A DNA stretch of 50,996 nucleotides from Desulfovibrio sp. A2 (GCF_000226255.1 NZ_AGFG01000027.1:1-50996), one strand, 5' to 3'. Shown: positions 27,368 through 36,257, counted from the stretch's first letter. Translations and numbers: made by a program. Notes: a model not told the origin generated them from the letters alone.

Positions 27368-27475
27368 GACGCCCCCCGCCGGTGTACTGCGTGGTTCGGA
27401 TGGCGCGCGCCGCGCGCCCGGCTGGGACTACGCCCCCGGATGGCGAAAAGCCCCGGACCGGCGTGGCGTCTGAGA

Positions 27476-28960
27476 TCAGTTGCACCCCAATATCTCCCGG
27501 ATGACCTGCTGGTCGCTGTACGGCACCTTGCGGTCGCCGATCTGCTGGTAACTTTCATGCCCCTTGCCCGCCACCAGCAACACGTCGCCCGGCTGCAGCA
27601 GGGCCAGCGCCTTGCCGATGGCCCGGCCCCGGTCGGGTTCGCTGACGACCTCGCGCGCGCCGGCAAGGCCGGGCAGCACGTCGGCCATGATGGCCTGCGG
27701 GTCTTCGTGGCGGGGGTTGTCGGACGTGAGCACGGCCACATCGGCATGGCGGGCCACCGCCTGCCCCATCAGGGGGCGCTTGGTGCGGTCGCGGTTGCCG
27801 CCGCAGCCGAACACGGTGACGATGCGCGAAAAGCCCACCGCGCGCAGCGCGCGCAGGACGTTTTCCAGCGCGTCGGGGGTATGGGCGTAATCCACGAAAA
27901 TGTCCAGCCCTCGCGGGTTCACGATGCGCTCCAGCCGCCCCGGCACGCCGGTGAAGTCGGCAAGACTCGCGAAGTCTTCCGGCGCAAGGCCCATGCCCAG
28001 GCACACCGCCTGCACGGCCAGCAGGTTGGAGGCATTGTGCGCGCCCACGAGGTGCGAGGAAAGCTCCCACTGCCGCCCCTCGAAGGTCATGCGCAGCGTG
28101 AGGCCCGAGGTGGCGTTGCGGATCATCTCGCCGTGCAGATGGCGGCCGCCCGGTACGGTGTTGGCCGCATTCAGCCCGAAGCCGATGGCGTGCGTAACCT
28201 CGCCCAGCAGGCGACGGCCCCAGGCATCGTCGGCGTTGATGGCGCAGGCCTTGTCCGCGTCGGGCAGTTCGGTGAACAGGCGGGCCTTGGCGGCATAGTA
28301 ATGTTCCATGTCGCCATGGTAATCCAGATGATCCTGCGTCAGGTTGGTCAGGATGGCCCCGGCAAAGCGGATGCCCGCCACCCGGCGCTGGTCCAGCGCG
28401 TGCGACGAGACCTCCATCAGCGCCACGTCCACCCCGGCGTTCTCCATGCGGGCCAGCATGGCGTGGGTTTCTATGCAGTCGGGCGTGGTCAGGGGCGCGT
28501 CCATGGCAAAGCCCGGCCAGCGGTAACTGACCGTGCCCAGCACCCCGGCGCGGCGGCCCAGCGCGAAAAACACGTGCTCAAGAAGATAGGTGATGGTGGT
28601 CTTGCCGTTGGTGCCGGTAACGGCCACCACCGGGAAGGACAGCGCATCGGTGCCGTACCGGGCCTGACCCAGCAGTCCGATGGCCGCGCGCGGATCGTCG
28701 TGGGCGGCGACCACGGCGCCTTCCGGCGCGGCGGCAAGAGCCGCATCCACCCGTTCGGGCAGGCAGACCACGGCCCACGCCCCGGCGGTCCACGCCTTGG
28801 CAATGAAGTCCGCGCCGTCCACGCCCGCGCCGCCGTTGGCGGCAACGCCGGGCACGGCCACGAACACGTCGCCCCGGCCCACCTTGCGCGAATCGGTGCG
28901 GATTTCCGGCCTGTCCGTGCGAACGCGGGCCAGCAGGTCATTAAAAGAAATGCAGGTCAT
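27476..28960 (-). CDS. murE: UDP-MurNAc-tripeptide synthetase (meso-diaminopimelate-adding)
   Basis: A 494-aa Mur ligase adding the third stem residue. The ATP loop TGTNGKTTITY lies near residue 115, EVSSHALDQRRV near 185, and the meso-DAP selectivity motif DNPR in LTSDNPRHEDP near 410. The C-terminus GKGHESYQQIGDRKVPYSD is typical of a complete MurE. It is 12 bases after ftsI. The chain ends normally, so the absence of murF after it is not explained by a MurE-MurF fusion. Confidence 0.96.
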   Translation of the reverse strand: MTCISFNDLLARVRTDRPEIRTDSRKVGRGDVFVAVPGVAANGGAGVDGADFIAKAWTAGAWAVVCLPERVDAALAAAPEGAVVAAHDDPRAAIGLLGQARYGTDALSFPVVAVTGTNGKTTITYLLEHVFFALGRRAGVLGTVSYRWPGFAMDAPLTTPDCIETHAMLARMENAGVDVALMEVSSHALDQRRVAGIRFAGAILTNLTQDHLDYHGDMEHYYAAKARLFTELPDADKACAINADDAWGRRLLGEVTHAIGFGLNAANTVPGGRHLHGEMIRNATSGLTLRMTFEGRQWELSSHLVGAHNASNLLAVQAVCLGMGLAPEDFASLADFTGVPGRLERIVNPRGLDIFVDYAHTPDALENVLRALRAVGFSRIVTVFGCGGNRDRTKRPLMGQAVARHADVAVLTSDNPRHEDPQAIMADVLPGLAGAREVVSEPDRGRAIGKALALLQPGDVLLVAGKGHESYQQIGDRKVPYSDQQVIREILGCN

Positions 28961-28972
28961 GCGGCGGTGCTC

Positions 28973-31126
28973 CTACGAATTCTCGGAAAGCCAGAGTACG
29001 CACTGCCCCGTGGGCTGGCCCTTGGGCCATTCGGTGCCCGGCTCCGGCGTCTGGCGGATCACGGTCTGGCCCACCCCCTTCAGGATGGGCACCATGCCCT
29101 GCCGGGCGAACACCTCGACGGCGCGGCGCACCGACTTGCCCACCACGTTGGGCACGCCGTCGGGAGCCTCGCGCACGGCCTCGGCCACCTCGCGGCGCAC
29201 TTCCACCGGGCCGGTCTTGCCCAGGGGAGTGGCGTAGGCGGGGGCCTCGGGGTCGGGCGCGTCGGGCAGCAGGCCGTGATAGGCCATGGTGCGCATGGCC
29301 ACGTGCTTGAACACGGGCGCGGCGACCACGCCGCCGTACGAATTTTTCTGCGGTTCGTCCACCATGACCAAAATCAGGTACTTGGGCCGGTCGATGGGCG
29401 CGAAACCCACGAACGAAGCCAGCCGTTCGTGGCCGTAACGCCCTGTTTCGTCAGCCTTTTGCGCTGTGCCGGTCTTGCCGCCCACCATGATGCCGGGGAT
29501 GCGCGCGCGGGTGCCGGTGCCGTCTTCCTCCACCACTTCGCGCAGCATGGAGATGACCTGCTTCACTGTCTTGTCGTTGTAGACCTTCTGGCTGGCCGAA
29601 TTGGCCGGGGCGTCGTCGCCGGTGTCCACCACAAGGCGCAACGGCTTGCGTTCGCCGCCGTTGGCCAGGGTAAGGTAGGCCTGGGCCATCTGCACGCCGG
29701 TGGCGGCGATAGACTGGCCGAACGAGGTTGTGATCAGGTCCGGCTCGGACCAGTGGCGCGGGTCGCGCAGGATGCCCTTGCTCTCGGTGATGGGCAACCC
29801 CGTGCGATCGCCGAAGCCCAGTTGGTTCAGGTATTCCCAGTAGCGCTTGGCCCCCAGTTCCAGGCCGATCTTGGCCATGCCGATGTTGCTGGAGTAGCGC
29901 AGCACCTTGTTCACGGGCAGCACGTCGTAGCTGTGCGTGTCGCGGATGGTGATGTAGCGGGTCTTCCAGCGGCCCTTTTCGCAGTTGAAGCTGGTGTCGC
30001 CCTTGACCACGCCTTCCTGCAGCGCGGCGGCCACCAGGAACGGCTTGAGGGTGGAGCCGGGCTCCAGCGCGTCGGCGGCCAGGCGGTTGCGCCAGCGGTC
30101 GGCCTTGTAGTCGCGATAGGAATTGGGGTTGAAGAACGGATACTGTGCCCAGGCCAGGATGTCGCCCGAGTCCACGTCCACCACCAGGCAGCCGCCCCAC
30201 GAGGCGTCGAACTGGTCCACGGAGCGGGCCAGGGCTTCTTCGGCAAAGAACTGCACCTGGGTGTCGATGGTCAGGCGCACGTCGCGGCCGCGCAGGGACG
30301 CGCGGGCAGCGCCGCCGTCCATGTCCAGCCGCCGCCCGGCGGCGTCGCGCTGCACCACGTTGCGGGCGGAATCACCGCTCAGCACCTCGTCGAAGGTAAG
30401 TTCCAGGCCTTCAAGGCCCTTGCTCTCCATGCCCACGAAACCAAGCAACTGCCCGGCCATCTGCTTGAAGGGATAGATGCGTTCGTATTCGCTGCTCAGG
30501 TACACGCCGGGCAAGCCCGCCTTGCGCACGTTTTCCGCGGCAAGGTCGTCCACCTTGCGGGCCACCCACGAAAAGCCGCGCTTGGCGGTGACGGCGTCGC
30601 GCACATGCTTGGCCGAGGCTTCCAGCGCGGCGGCCAGGGCATTGACGGTGGCGTCCACGTCGCGCACCTCGCCGGGGCGGACGTAGACGGAACGCACCTC
30701 CACGCTGCGGGCCAGGATCTGCCCGTTGCGGTCGAGAATGGCCCCGCGCCTGCCGGAAACGGTCTCCGCCGCCATGTGCTGGCGGCGGGCAAGCCCGGCC
30801 AGCCGGTCGCCGTCGTAGACCTGCACGTACCAGGCGCGCGACCACAGCAGCATCCACAGCACGGCGAACACGCAGCCCACGCCGTACAGGCGCACCCGGC
30901 TCCAGTCAGCTTCGCCGAAGCGGGCGAACGGGTTGAAGCGCGAGACGCCGCCAAAAGCGGAACCCGACGCGCGCCGGTTGCGGGCGTCGCGCCTGTCGCC
31001 ATTGTCGCGGGCCGCGCGAGCGGCGCGGGGGGCGCGCAATTCAAGAGAGGGACGCGCGTCGCGCGCGGTGCGCGGCGCGGGCCTGCCGAGTATGCGTGAC
31101 TTCCTGTCTGCTCGCAGCATGACCAT
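28973..31126 (-). CDS. ftsI: Septal peptidoglycan transpeptidase FtsI (PBP) with C-terminal PASTA domain
   Basis: A 717-aa class B penicillin-binding protein. A basic, Arg-rich cytoplasmic tail of ~75 residues precedes one membrane helix (VRLYGVGCVFAVLWMLLW region). The PBP dimerisation domain follows (RRGAILDRNG). The transpeptidase has the active Ser at residue 358 in EPGSTLKPF, the SSN motif in RYSSNIGMAKIG and KTGTAQ. After it a PASTA-like domain (VPNVVGKSVRRAVEVFARQG ... WLSE) closes the protein. It cross-links septal peptidoglycan with FtsW. The long basic tail and the PASTA domain set it apart from the enterobacterial enzyme. It is 8 bases after ftsL. Confidence 0.95.
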   Translation of the reverse strand: MVMLRADRKSRILGRPAPRTARDARPSLELRAPRAARAARDNGDRRDARNRRASGSAFGGVSRFNPFARFGEADWSRVRLYGVGCVFAVLWMLLWSRAWYVQVYDGDRLAGLARRQHMAAETVSGRRGAILDRNGQILARSVEVRSVYVRPGEVRDVDATVNALAAALEASAKHVRDAVTAKRGFSWVARKVDDLAAENVRKAGLPGVYLSSEYERIYPFKQMAGQLLGFVGMESKGLEGLELTFDEVLSGDSARNVVQRDAAGRRLDMDGGAARASLRGRDVRLTIDTQVQFFAEEALARSVDQFDASWGGCLVVDVDSGDILAWAQYPFFNPNSYRDYKADRWRNRLAADALEPGSTLKPFLVAAALQEGVVKGDTSFNCEKGRWKTRYITIRDTHSYDVLPVNKVLRYSSNIGMAKIGLELGAKRYWEYLNQLGFGDRTGLPITESKGILRDPRHWSEPDLITTSFGQSIAATGVQMAQAYLTLANGGERKPLRLVVDTGDDAPANSASQKVYNDKTVKQVISMLREVVEEDGTGTRARIPGIMVGGKTGTAQKADETGRYGHERLASFVGFAPIDRPKYLILVMVDEPQKNSYGGVVAAPVFKHVAMRTMAYHGLLPDAPDPEAPAYATPLGKTGPVEVRREVAEAVREAPDGVPNVVGKSVRRAVEVFARQGMVPILKGVGQTVIRQTPEPGTEWPKGQPTGQCVLWLSENS

Positions 31127-31134
31127 CCGGGGCG

Positions 31135-31422
31135 CTAGCGCCCCGCCTCCTCGATGCGGCGGATCTGGCCAGGGCGTGCCCCCCGCATGCCCATGGCCTC
31201 CGCCTTCCTTCCCAGTTCATACGGCGACATCAGCCGGTCCCGCTCCACTTCAAGCTTGGCGGTCAGCGCCGCCCGTCCGTCCATCTCGCCCTGCAACTTG
31301 CGCAGGGTGTAGGCCATGTCCATGCGTTCGATGTTCAGCCACACCAGCGACAGCCCCAGCACCAGACTGGTCAGCACCGACAGGATCATGGCCAACACCC
31401 AGCTTCCCACGCCCTGGCTCAT
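31135..31422 (-). CDS. ftsL: Cell division protein FtsL-like
   Basis: A 95-aa bitopic protein with a membrane helix at residues ~6-28 (VLAMILSVLTSLVLGLSLVWL region). A heptad-like coiled coil of about 35 residues follows (MAYTLRKLQGEMDGRAALTAKLEVERDRL in parts), then the LMSPYELGRKAEAMGMR motif typical of FtsL. It would link FtsQ/FtsB with FtsW/FtsI. Sequence similarity in this family is low, and identification rests on size, topology and position between rsmH and ftsI. ATG 31422 overlaps the rsmH stop by four bases (ATGA); a longer frame into rsmH is not credible. Confidence 0.88.
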   Translation of the reverse strand: MSQGVGSWVLAMILSVLTSLVLGLSLVWLNIERMDMAYTLRKLQGEMDGRAALTAKLEVERDRLMSPYELGRKAEAMGMRGARPGQIRRIEEAGR

Positions 31423-32504
31423 GACGCGTCCCCTTCCGCTGCATCGCGGCCTTCCGGGGCGTACTTGTTGCGCCGCCTTGGACGCGGGGCCTGCCCTTCG
31501 GCCAGGCGTTCGGCCGCGCGCAGCTTGGCGCTGGCGGCGCGGGAGTTGCGGGCCAGTTCCGCCTCGCTGGCGGTGACCGGCTTTCTGGTCAGCACGTCCA
31601 CGCGGGCCTTGTGGCCGCATTCGCAGCGGGACACGGTGCGCGGGCACACGCAGCCCTGCGATTCGTCGCGCAGGCGGTGCTTGACGATGCGGTCTTCCAG
31701 CGAGTGGAAGGTGATCACCGCCAGCCGCCCGCCGGGGTTCAGCCGGTCAAGAATGCGGTCGAGAAAGCGTTCCAACTGGCCCAGTTCGTCGTTGACGGCC
31801 ATGCGCAGGGCCTGGAAGGTGCGGGTGGCCGGGTGGTTGCGCGAGGTGGCGCGCCACTTGGCCGGGTAGGCCCGGTCCACGATGGCCGCGAGCTGGGCCG
31901 TGGTTTCGATGGGGCCAGCCGCGCGGGCGTCCACGATGGCGCGGGCGATGCGCCCGGCCATGGGGTCTTCGCCGTAGCGGCGGATGATGTCCTTCAGCAC
32001 GTCCACGGTGGCGCGGTTCACCAGCTTCGCGGCCGGGGCCTCGTCGCCGTCCTGGTCCATGCGCATGTCCAGCGGGCCGTCCGCGTGAAAGCTGAACCCC
32101 CGCTCGGCGGAGTCGATCTGCATGGACGACACCCCGATGTCGATGAGCGCGCCGTCCACTTTGTCCCAGCCAAGCTGGTCCAGCGCGGCCTCGAAATCGG
32201 CATAGCGGGTGTGAAAGAAGTGCACCCGACCGCCCCAGGGGGCCAGCCGTTGTCGGGCATGCGCCAGGGCGGCGGTGTCGCGGTCGAGGCAGCACAGTTC
32301 GCCGTCCGGGCCGATGCGTTCCATGATGGCGGCGGAATGACCGCCAAGACCCACGGTGCCGTCCAGGTAGCGCCCCCCGGAGCGGGGGGCCAGCGCTTCC
32401 AGCACCTCGTCCAGCAGCACGGGCACGTGCAGCGTGGCGGCGCGCGCCCCTTCCGTGGGAACGGGGGTCGCCTGCGGTGCGGTGGTATCGGATGCGCCGG
32501 TCAT
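31419..32504 (-). CDS. rsmH: 16S rRNA (cytosine-1402-N4)-methyltransferase
   Basis: A 361-aa SAM-dependent methyltransferase (MraW). The SAM-binding loop YLDGTVGLGGHSAAIMER is near residue 42. Further RsmH motifs are GVSSMQIDSAERGFSF, the inserted helical domain with ARTFQALRMAVNDEL, and the C-terminal SLEDRIVKHRLRDES followed by a cluster of Cys (GCVCPRTVSRCECG) and RNSRAASAKLRAAER. It acts on the 30S decoding centre. The Cys-rich insert could bind a metal. It lies 42 bases after mraZ. Confidence 0.97.
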   Translation of the reverse strand: MTGASDTTAPQATPVPTEGARAATLHVPVLLDEVLEALAPRSGGRYLDGTVGLGGHSAAIMERIGPDGELCCLDRDTAALAHARQRLAPWGGRVHFFHTRYADFEAALDQLGWDKVDGALIDIGVSSMQIDSAERGFSFHADGPLDMRMDQDGDEAPAAKLVNRATVDVLKDIIRRYGEDPMAGRIARAIVDARAAGPIETTAQLAAIVDRAYPAKWRATSRNHPATRTFQALRMAVNDELGQLERFLDRILDRLNPGGRLAVITFHSLEDRIVKHRLRDESQGCVCPRTVSRCECGHKARVDVLTRKPVTASEAELARNSRAASAKLRAAERLAEGQAPRPRRRNKYAPEGRDAAEGDAS

Positions 32505-32546
32505 GCTGGTATCCTGTTATTCTTGAGGGGCTGTGCCCTGCCGGAC

Positions 32547-32996
32547 CTAAAGGGAAAGTTCGATGCCGCTGTCGGCCAATTCCGCGGCCACGTCGTCGAA
32601 GTCCTGCGCCACGATGCCGTCGAAGCGGGCCTGGTCCCAGATTTCAAAACGGCTGCCCTGGCCCAGCAGCACCACGTCCTTGGTGATGCCCGCGTAGTCC
32701 ATGTGCGAACGCGAGATGCGCACCCGCCCCTGCCCGTCCAGATCCATGAGTTCGGCGCTGCCGATGACCAGGCGGCGGAAGTCGCGCATCTTGCGCGAAG
32801 GGTTCTTGAGGCTGGAGAACTTGCGCTCGAAGTCCTCCCAGTCGGGCAGGGGGTAGCCCATGACGCAGTCGTCGAAGCTGGTCAGCACCAGCTTGCCGCC
32901 CTCGGCGCGCGACATGAGGATGTCGCGGAAATCCGGCGGCAGCATCAGCCGACCTTTCGGGTCAAGACTGCGAATGGAACGGCCCCTGAACAACAT
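32547..32996 (-). CDS. mraZ: Transcriptional regulator MraZ
   Basis: A 149-aa protein with two AbrB-like (SpoVT/AbrB) half-domains, each with a DxxxR motif ([10 protein letters not shown] near residue 11 and [10 protein letters not shown] near 84). MraZ binds repeats upstream of its own operon and represses or tunes dcw transcription. Here such repeats are found at 33131-33155. It is the first gene of the cluster. The ribosome site before ATG 32996 is weak, which could keep its level low. Confidence 0.96.
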   Translation of the reverse strand: MLFRGRSIRSLDPKGRLMLPPDFRDILMSRAEGGKLVLTSFDDCVMGYPLPDWEDFERKFSSLKNPSRKMRDFRRLVIGSAELMDLDGQGRVRISRSHMDYAGITKDVVLLGQGSRFEIWDQARFDGIVAQDFDDVAAELADSGIELSL

Positions 32997-33542
32997 GACG
33001 GCACCACTTGCCTGTTATGGCTGACTGTTATGTGCGGCAGAGCATTCGGACACCCGCTTTCGCCGTTTCCCACGCCAGCCAGGGGCGTGGAACCTTGGTC
33101 GGAAGAAAGAGGGCTTTTCGAGAAGACTCTACCACCTTTTACCACAATTTCCCACTTTCTCTATGATATGTTGGGCACTGTCAAGCCGTGGCCTTTCCCG
33201 AAGTCTAGAAATTTTCTAACGCCCCCTGGCCCTCGCCCCGCCAAGAATAAACACCTTGTATTTACAGTGTTTAACAAGACAGGCAACAACATCGCCCCGC
33301 ACCGACGGCAACGGCGCGCCCGCCCGCCGCGCGTGCGCTGCCGCACGCAGAACGCGCCAGGCGGGCAACGCGCCAACGCGGCGCTTCACCACTCCCCGAT
33401 ATTTTCACGGAAAGCAGGGGACACGAAGGGTGTCGGCACGATATACGGGTGTATCCGCCACGGCGCGCCCACGAGGCCTCCAGAGCGGCCCGCGACGCAC
33501 AAACGGCTTGACAAGATACAACTTATTGCACAGGGGTGGATC
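32997..33542. other. 546-base divergent control region between mraZ and pyk
   Basis: No gene. On the mraZ side it holds the MraZ box and a TTGACA hexamer; on the pyk side it holds a TTGACA at 33508-33513 that is too close to the start for a standard -10, and an AGGGGTGG ribosome site. A patch of lower GC (about 33090-33300) spans the core. An imperfect CTTGT...ACAAG repeat lies at 33255-33278. Confidence 0.6.
33131..33184 (-). promoter_or_regulatory. dcw promoter with a three-repeat MraZ box
   Basis: On the minus strand GTGGG (33155-33151), GTGGT (33145-33141) and GTGGT (33135-33131) recur at exactly 10-bp steps with A/T-rich five-base spacers, the known architecture of MraZ operators. A TTGACA hexamer (33184-33179) lies just upstream, with TAGAGA (33163-33158) at a short 15-bp spacing as a possible -10, so the MraZ box starts at or just after the -10. 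The site is 135-160 bases before mraZ. Confidence 0.85.
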
Positions 33543-34955
33543 ATGAGAACGAAGATAATCGCCACCATAGGACCGGCCTCGCGCTCGCGGGAGGTGCTTT
33601 CGCGCCTCATCGCCGCCGGAGTGCGCATCTTTCGGCTCAACTTTTCCCACGGCGGCGCGTCCATGTTCGTGGACCTTGTGCGCACGCTGCGCGAACTGGA
33701 AGCCGAATGCGGCTGCCCGGTGACCATCCTGCAAGACCTTTCCGGCCCCAAGATCCGCATCGGCGAGATCCCCGACGGGGCCATCTCCGTGGGCAAGGGC
33801 GACCGCGTGCTGCTGGGCCCCAAGGCCCCGGCCGGCGCGGTGCTGCCGCTCATCCCCTTCACCAACCAGGCCGTGCTGAACGGGCTGGAGCCCGGCGACC
33901 GGATGGTGCTTTCCGACGGCGGGTTGCAGTTCCGGGTGCTGGGCACCGCGCCCGAGGGCTGCTTCGAACTGGAGGCCGACAACAGCGGCATCATCACCTC
34001 GCGCAAGGGGCTGGCCCTGCCCGGCAAGTCGGTGCGGCTGCCCGCCCTGACCGAAAAGGACCGCAAGGACCTGGCCGACGGCCTGGAACTGGGCGTGGAC
34101 GCCGTGGCCCTGTCCTTCGTGCAGACGCCGGAAGACATCCGCGACGCCAAGGAAATCATCGCGGCCAGCGGCCGCAAGCACATCCCGGTCATCGCCAAGC
34201 TGGAGCGGCAGAACGCCGTGGACCGGCTGGACGACATCCTGAGCGAGGCCGACGTGATCATGGTGGCGCGCGGCGACCTGGGCGTGGAATGCCCCCTGCC
34301 CGCCCTGCCCGCCATGCAGAAGCGCATCATCCGCGCTTGCAACCGCGCGGCCAAGCCGGTCATCGTGGCCACCCAGATGCTGCTTTCCATGGTCAACAGC
34401 CCCTCGCCCACCCGCGCGGAAACCACCGACGTGGCCAACGCCGTGCTGGACGGGGCCGACTGCGTGATGCTTTCGGAAGAAACGGCCATGGGCAACTTTC
34501 CCGTGGAGACCGTGGAATTCATGAAGGAAATCGCCGCCAAGGCGGAAGAGCTGCACTTCGAGACGCAGCGCCTCGTCGAGCCCGCCGAAGAAAAGGGCAC
34601 GGCGGAATTCCTGGCCTACGCGGCCTGCCTGCTGGCCGAGAAGACCGGGGCCAAGGGCATCGTCTCGCACAGCATGAGCGGCGCATCCGCCCGGCTCATC
34701 TCGTCGCGCCGCCCCCGCCAGATGGTGTGGGCCCTGACGCCCGACCCGACCGCCCTGCGCGCCCTGAACTTCTCATGGGGCATCGTGCCGCAGGACATTC
34801 CGCAGGACATTCCCGGCCACGTGGCCCGGGCCGAGCGCTTCGTGGACAACGCGCCCGACTTCGAAAAGGGCGACAACGTGGTCATCACCGCCGGGCAGCC
34901 CAAGGCGGGCCGCAAGCCGCGCGGCACGAACATGGTGAAGATCTACAGGAAATGA
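33543..34955 (+). CDS. pyk: Pyruvate kinase
   Basis: A 470-aa glycolytic enzyme making pyruvate and ATP from PEP and ADP. Motifs include TIGPASRS at residue 8, FRLNFSHG, the ADP/K+ region DLSGPKIRIG, the signature IAKLERQNAVDRLDDIL with the active Lys, and MVARGDLGVE. The C-terminal allosteric domain ends with GTNMVKIYRK. Length is normal for a bacterial single-subunit enzyme. It is divergent from mraZ and followed after 114 bases by an HD-GYP gene. A perfect 20-bp palindrome occurs at 34992-35011 in that gap. Confidence 0.97.
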   Translation: MRTKIIATIGPASRSREVLSRLIAAGVRIFRLNFSHGGASMFVDLVRTLRELEAECGCPVTILQDLSGPKIRIGEIPDGAISVGKGDRVLLGPKAPAGAVLPLIPFTNQAVLNGLEPGDRMVLSDGGLQFRVLGTAPEGCFELEADNSGIITSRKGLALPGKSVRLPALTEKDRKDLADGLELGVDAVALSFVQTPEDIRDAKEIIAASGRKHIPVIAKLERQNAVDRLDDILSEADVIMVARGDLGVECPLPALPAMQKRIIRACNRAAKPVIVATQMLLSMVNSPSPTRAETTDVANAVLDGADCVMLSEETAMGNFPVETVEFMKEIAAKAEELHFETQRLVEPAEEKGTAEFLAYAACLLAEKTGAKGIVSHSMSGASARLISSRRPRQMVWALTPDPTALRALNFSWGIVPQDIPQDIPGHVARAERFVDNAPDFEKGDNVVITAGQPKAGRKPRGTNMVKIYRK

Positions 34956-34991
34956 CGGCGGCAGGCGACAACGCCCGGCCCGCATGAAAAC

Positions 34992-35011
34992 GGCGCGGGC
35001 GCGCCCGCGCC
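34992..35011. repeat. Perfect 20-bp GC palindrome after pyk
   Basis: Each ten-base half, GGCGCGGGCG and CGCCCGCGCC, is the exact reverse complement of the other with no loop. It could be part of a terminator or a binding site, but no T-run follows. Confidence 0.5.
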
Positions 35012-35069
35012 CGCGCCCCGCGCGGCATTCGATGCACCACACGCGAGCACGACAAGGGAGCTACCCACG

Positions 35070-36104
35070 GTGAAGGCAACCATCCCCGACAATATCTCCG
35101 AGGAATACTACCAGATCAGCACGGAGATATTGTCGAGCTTTCCCAAGTACCGGCCGCCGGTGGACCTGTTTCGCTTCCGCGAGGATATCGCGCAGTTGCA
35201 GCCGTACACCCGCAAGGGGGCGCGGCTTACCAACGAGCAGGTGGAAGAGGTGCTGCGGCTGTGCGAGGCGGGCGACCTGTTCGTTTCCCGTTCGGACCAC
35301 CCCATCTACTCGCAGCACATCGTGCACCAACTCGACCTGTTGCTGGTGGACAAGAACCTGAAGGAAGGCGAGATCGCCGACATCTTCCAGCAGGCCTTGG
35401 CCATGCGGGTGAACGAATTCATCGACCAGCCGGTGAAGCCGGTGTTCGAGGCGCTGTACCGCGACGTGATGGTGCTTACCGAATACCTGTGGCAGGACAA
35501 GCACCGGGTAAAGCAGTTCATGCGCCGCCTGCACCGCGAACATTCGCTGGCCAAGCATTCGCTGAACACCCTTTCGGTGGGGCTGTGGCTGCTGGTCGCC
35601 TCCATGGGCGAAAACCTGAAGCGCCGCGACCTGGATCGGGCGGCGCTGGCCCTTTTGCTGCACGACCTGGGCATGGCCAAGGTGCCCGCGTTCATCCTGT
35701 CCAAGACCACCCCGCTGAAGCCGGACGAGAAGGACAAGATTCCCCTGCACCCGCTGGTGGGGGCCAAGATCATGCACAAGATGGGGCTGGCCTTCGACGA
35801 ATTGCGCCAGTGCACGCTGGAACACCATGAACGGCTCGACGGTTCCGGCTACCCCCAGAAGCTCAAGGGCGAGCAGATCAGCCGCCTGGGGCGCATCTGC
35901 GCCGTGGCCGACTCGTTTTCAGCCATGATCGCGGCGCGCCCGTACGCCCCCGGGAAGGACCTGGTGCCCGCCGCGCAGGAACTGGCGGCGGACAAGGGCC
36001 GCTACGACACGCGCTATGCCACCCTGCTGCTCAACGCCCTGGTGACCAACGCCTTCGGCGCGGCCAAACCCAAGGCCGAGCCAAAACCCGAAGGGACGCC
36101 CTGA
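35070..36104 (+). CDS. HD-GYP-type phosphohydrolase with altered HDxGK motif
   Basis: A 344-aa protein. The N-terminal ~165 residues are a helical region I do not recognise. The C-terminal half has the HD-GYP layout. HSLAKHSLNTLSVGLW supplies the first His. LLLHDLGMAKVPAFIL is the HD core and LHPLVGAKIMHKMGL the next segment. TLEHHERLDGSGYP follows, with ICAVADSFSAM last. HD-GYP proteins hydrolyse cyclic di-GMP. The usual HDxGK is HDLGM here, with Lys two residues further on, so activity may differ. The start GTG 35070 follows AAGGGAG. A hairpin at 36229-36257 lies past the end. Confidence 0.82.
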   Translation: MKATIPDNISEEYYQISTEILSSFPKYRPPVDLFRFREDIAQLQPYTRKGARLTNEQVEEVLRLCEAGDLFVSRSDHPIYSQHIVHQLDLLLVDKNLKEGEIADIFQQALAMRVNEFIDQPVKPVFEALYRDVMVLTEYLWQDKHRVKQFMRRLHREHSLAKHSLNTLSVGLWLLVASMGENLKRRDLDRAALALLLHDLGMAKVPAFILSKTTPLKPDEKDKIPLHPLVGAKIMHKMGLAFDELRQCTLEHHERLDGSGYPQKLKGEQISRLGRICAVADSFSAMIAARPYAPGKDLVPAAQELAADKGRYDTRYATLLLNALVTNAFGAAKPKAEPKPEGTP

Positions 36105-36160
36105 CCATTCGGCCCACTGGGCATGCCGGGCCAAATCCGCCCGGGCCACGCCACGCCGGA

Positions 36161-36200
36161 ACAGATCGAGTCAGGCCGAGTCGGGCCGAGCTTGGCCGGA
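36161..36200. repeat. Decamer tandem repeat
   Basis: Ten-base units ACAGATCGAG, TCAGGCCGAG, TCGGGCCGAG and CTTGGCCGGA follow each other in exact 10-bp phase from 36161 to 36200. A related phased decamer array occurs at 47701-47760. Confidence 0.55.
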
Positions 36201-36228
36201 CCACGGCACGCCCCCTATCGACGCGAAA

Positions 36229-36257
36229 CGGGCCGCCCCTTCACCAGGAGCGGCCCG
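36229..36257. terminator. Hairpin between convergent HD-GYP and CBS genes
   Basis: CGGGCCGC (36229-36236) pairs with GCGGCCCG (36250-36257), with CCT/AGG adding pairs inside. It lies between two convergent genes and may stop both transcripts. The minus side is followed by TTTCG and the plus side by CCTTCATTCC. Confidence 0.6.

Noticed and set aside
33255..33278. CTTGT...ACAAG repeat as a Rex-type redox operator upstream of pyk
   Set aside because: Only five bases pair and the total length is 24, not the 18-bp Rex palindrome.
33508..33531. TTGACA at 33508 as the pyk promoter
   Set aside because: A -10 at normal spacing would fall on the ribosome site and shows no match, so I did not call it as a promoter.
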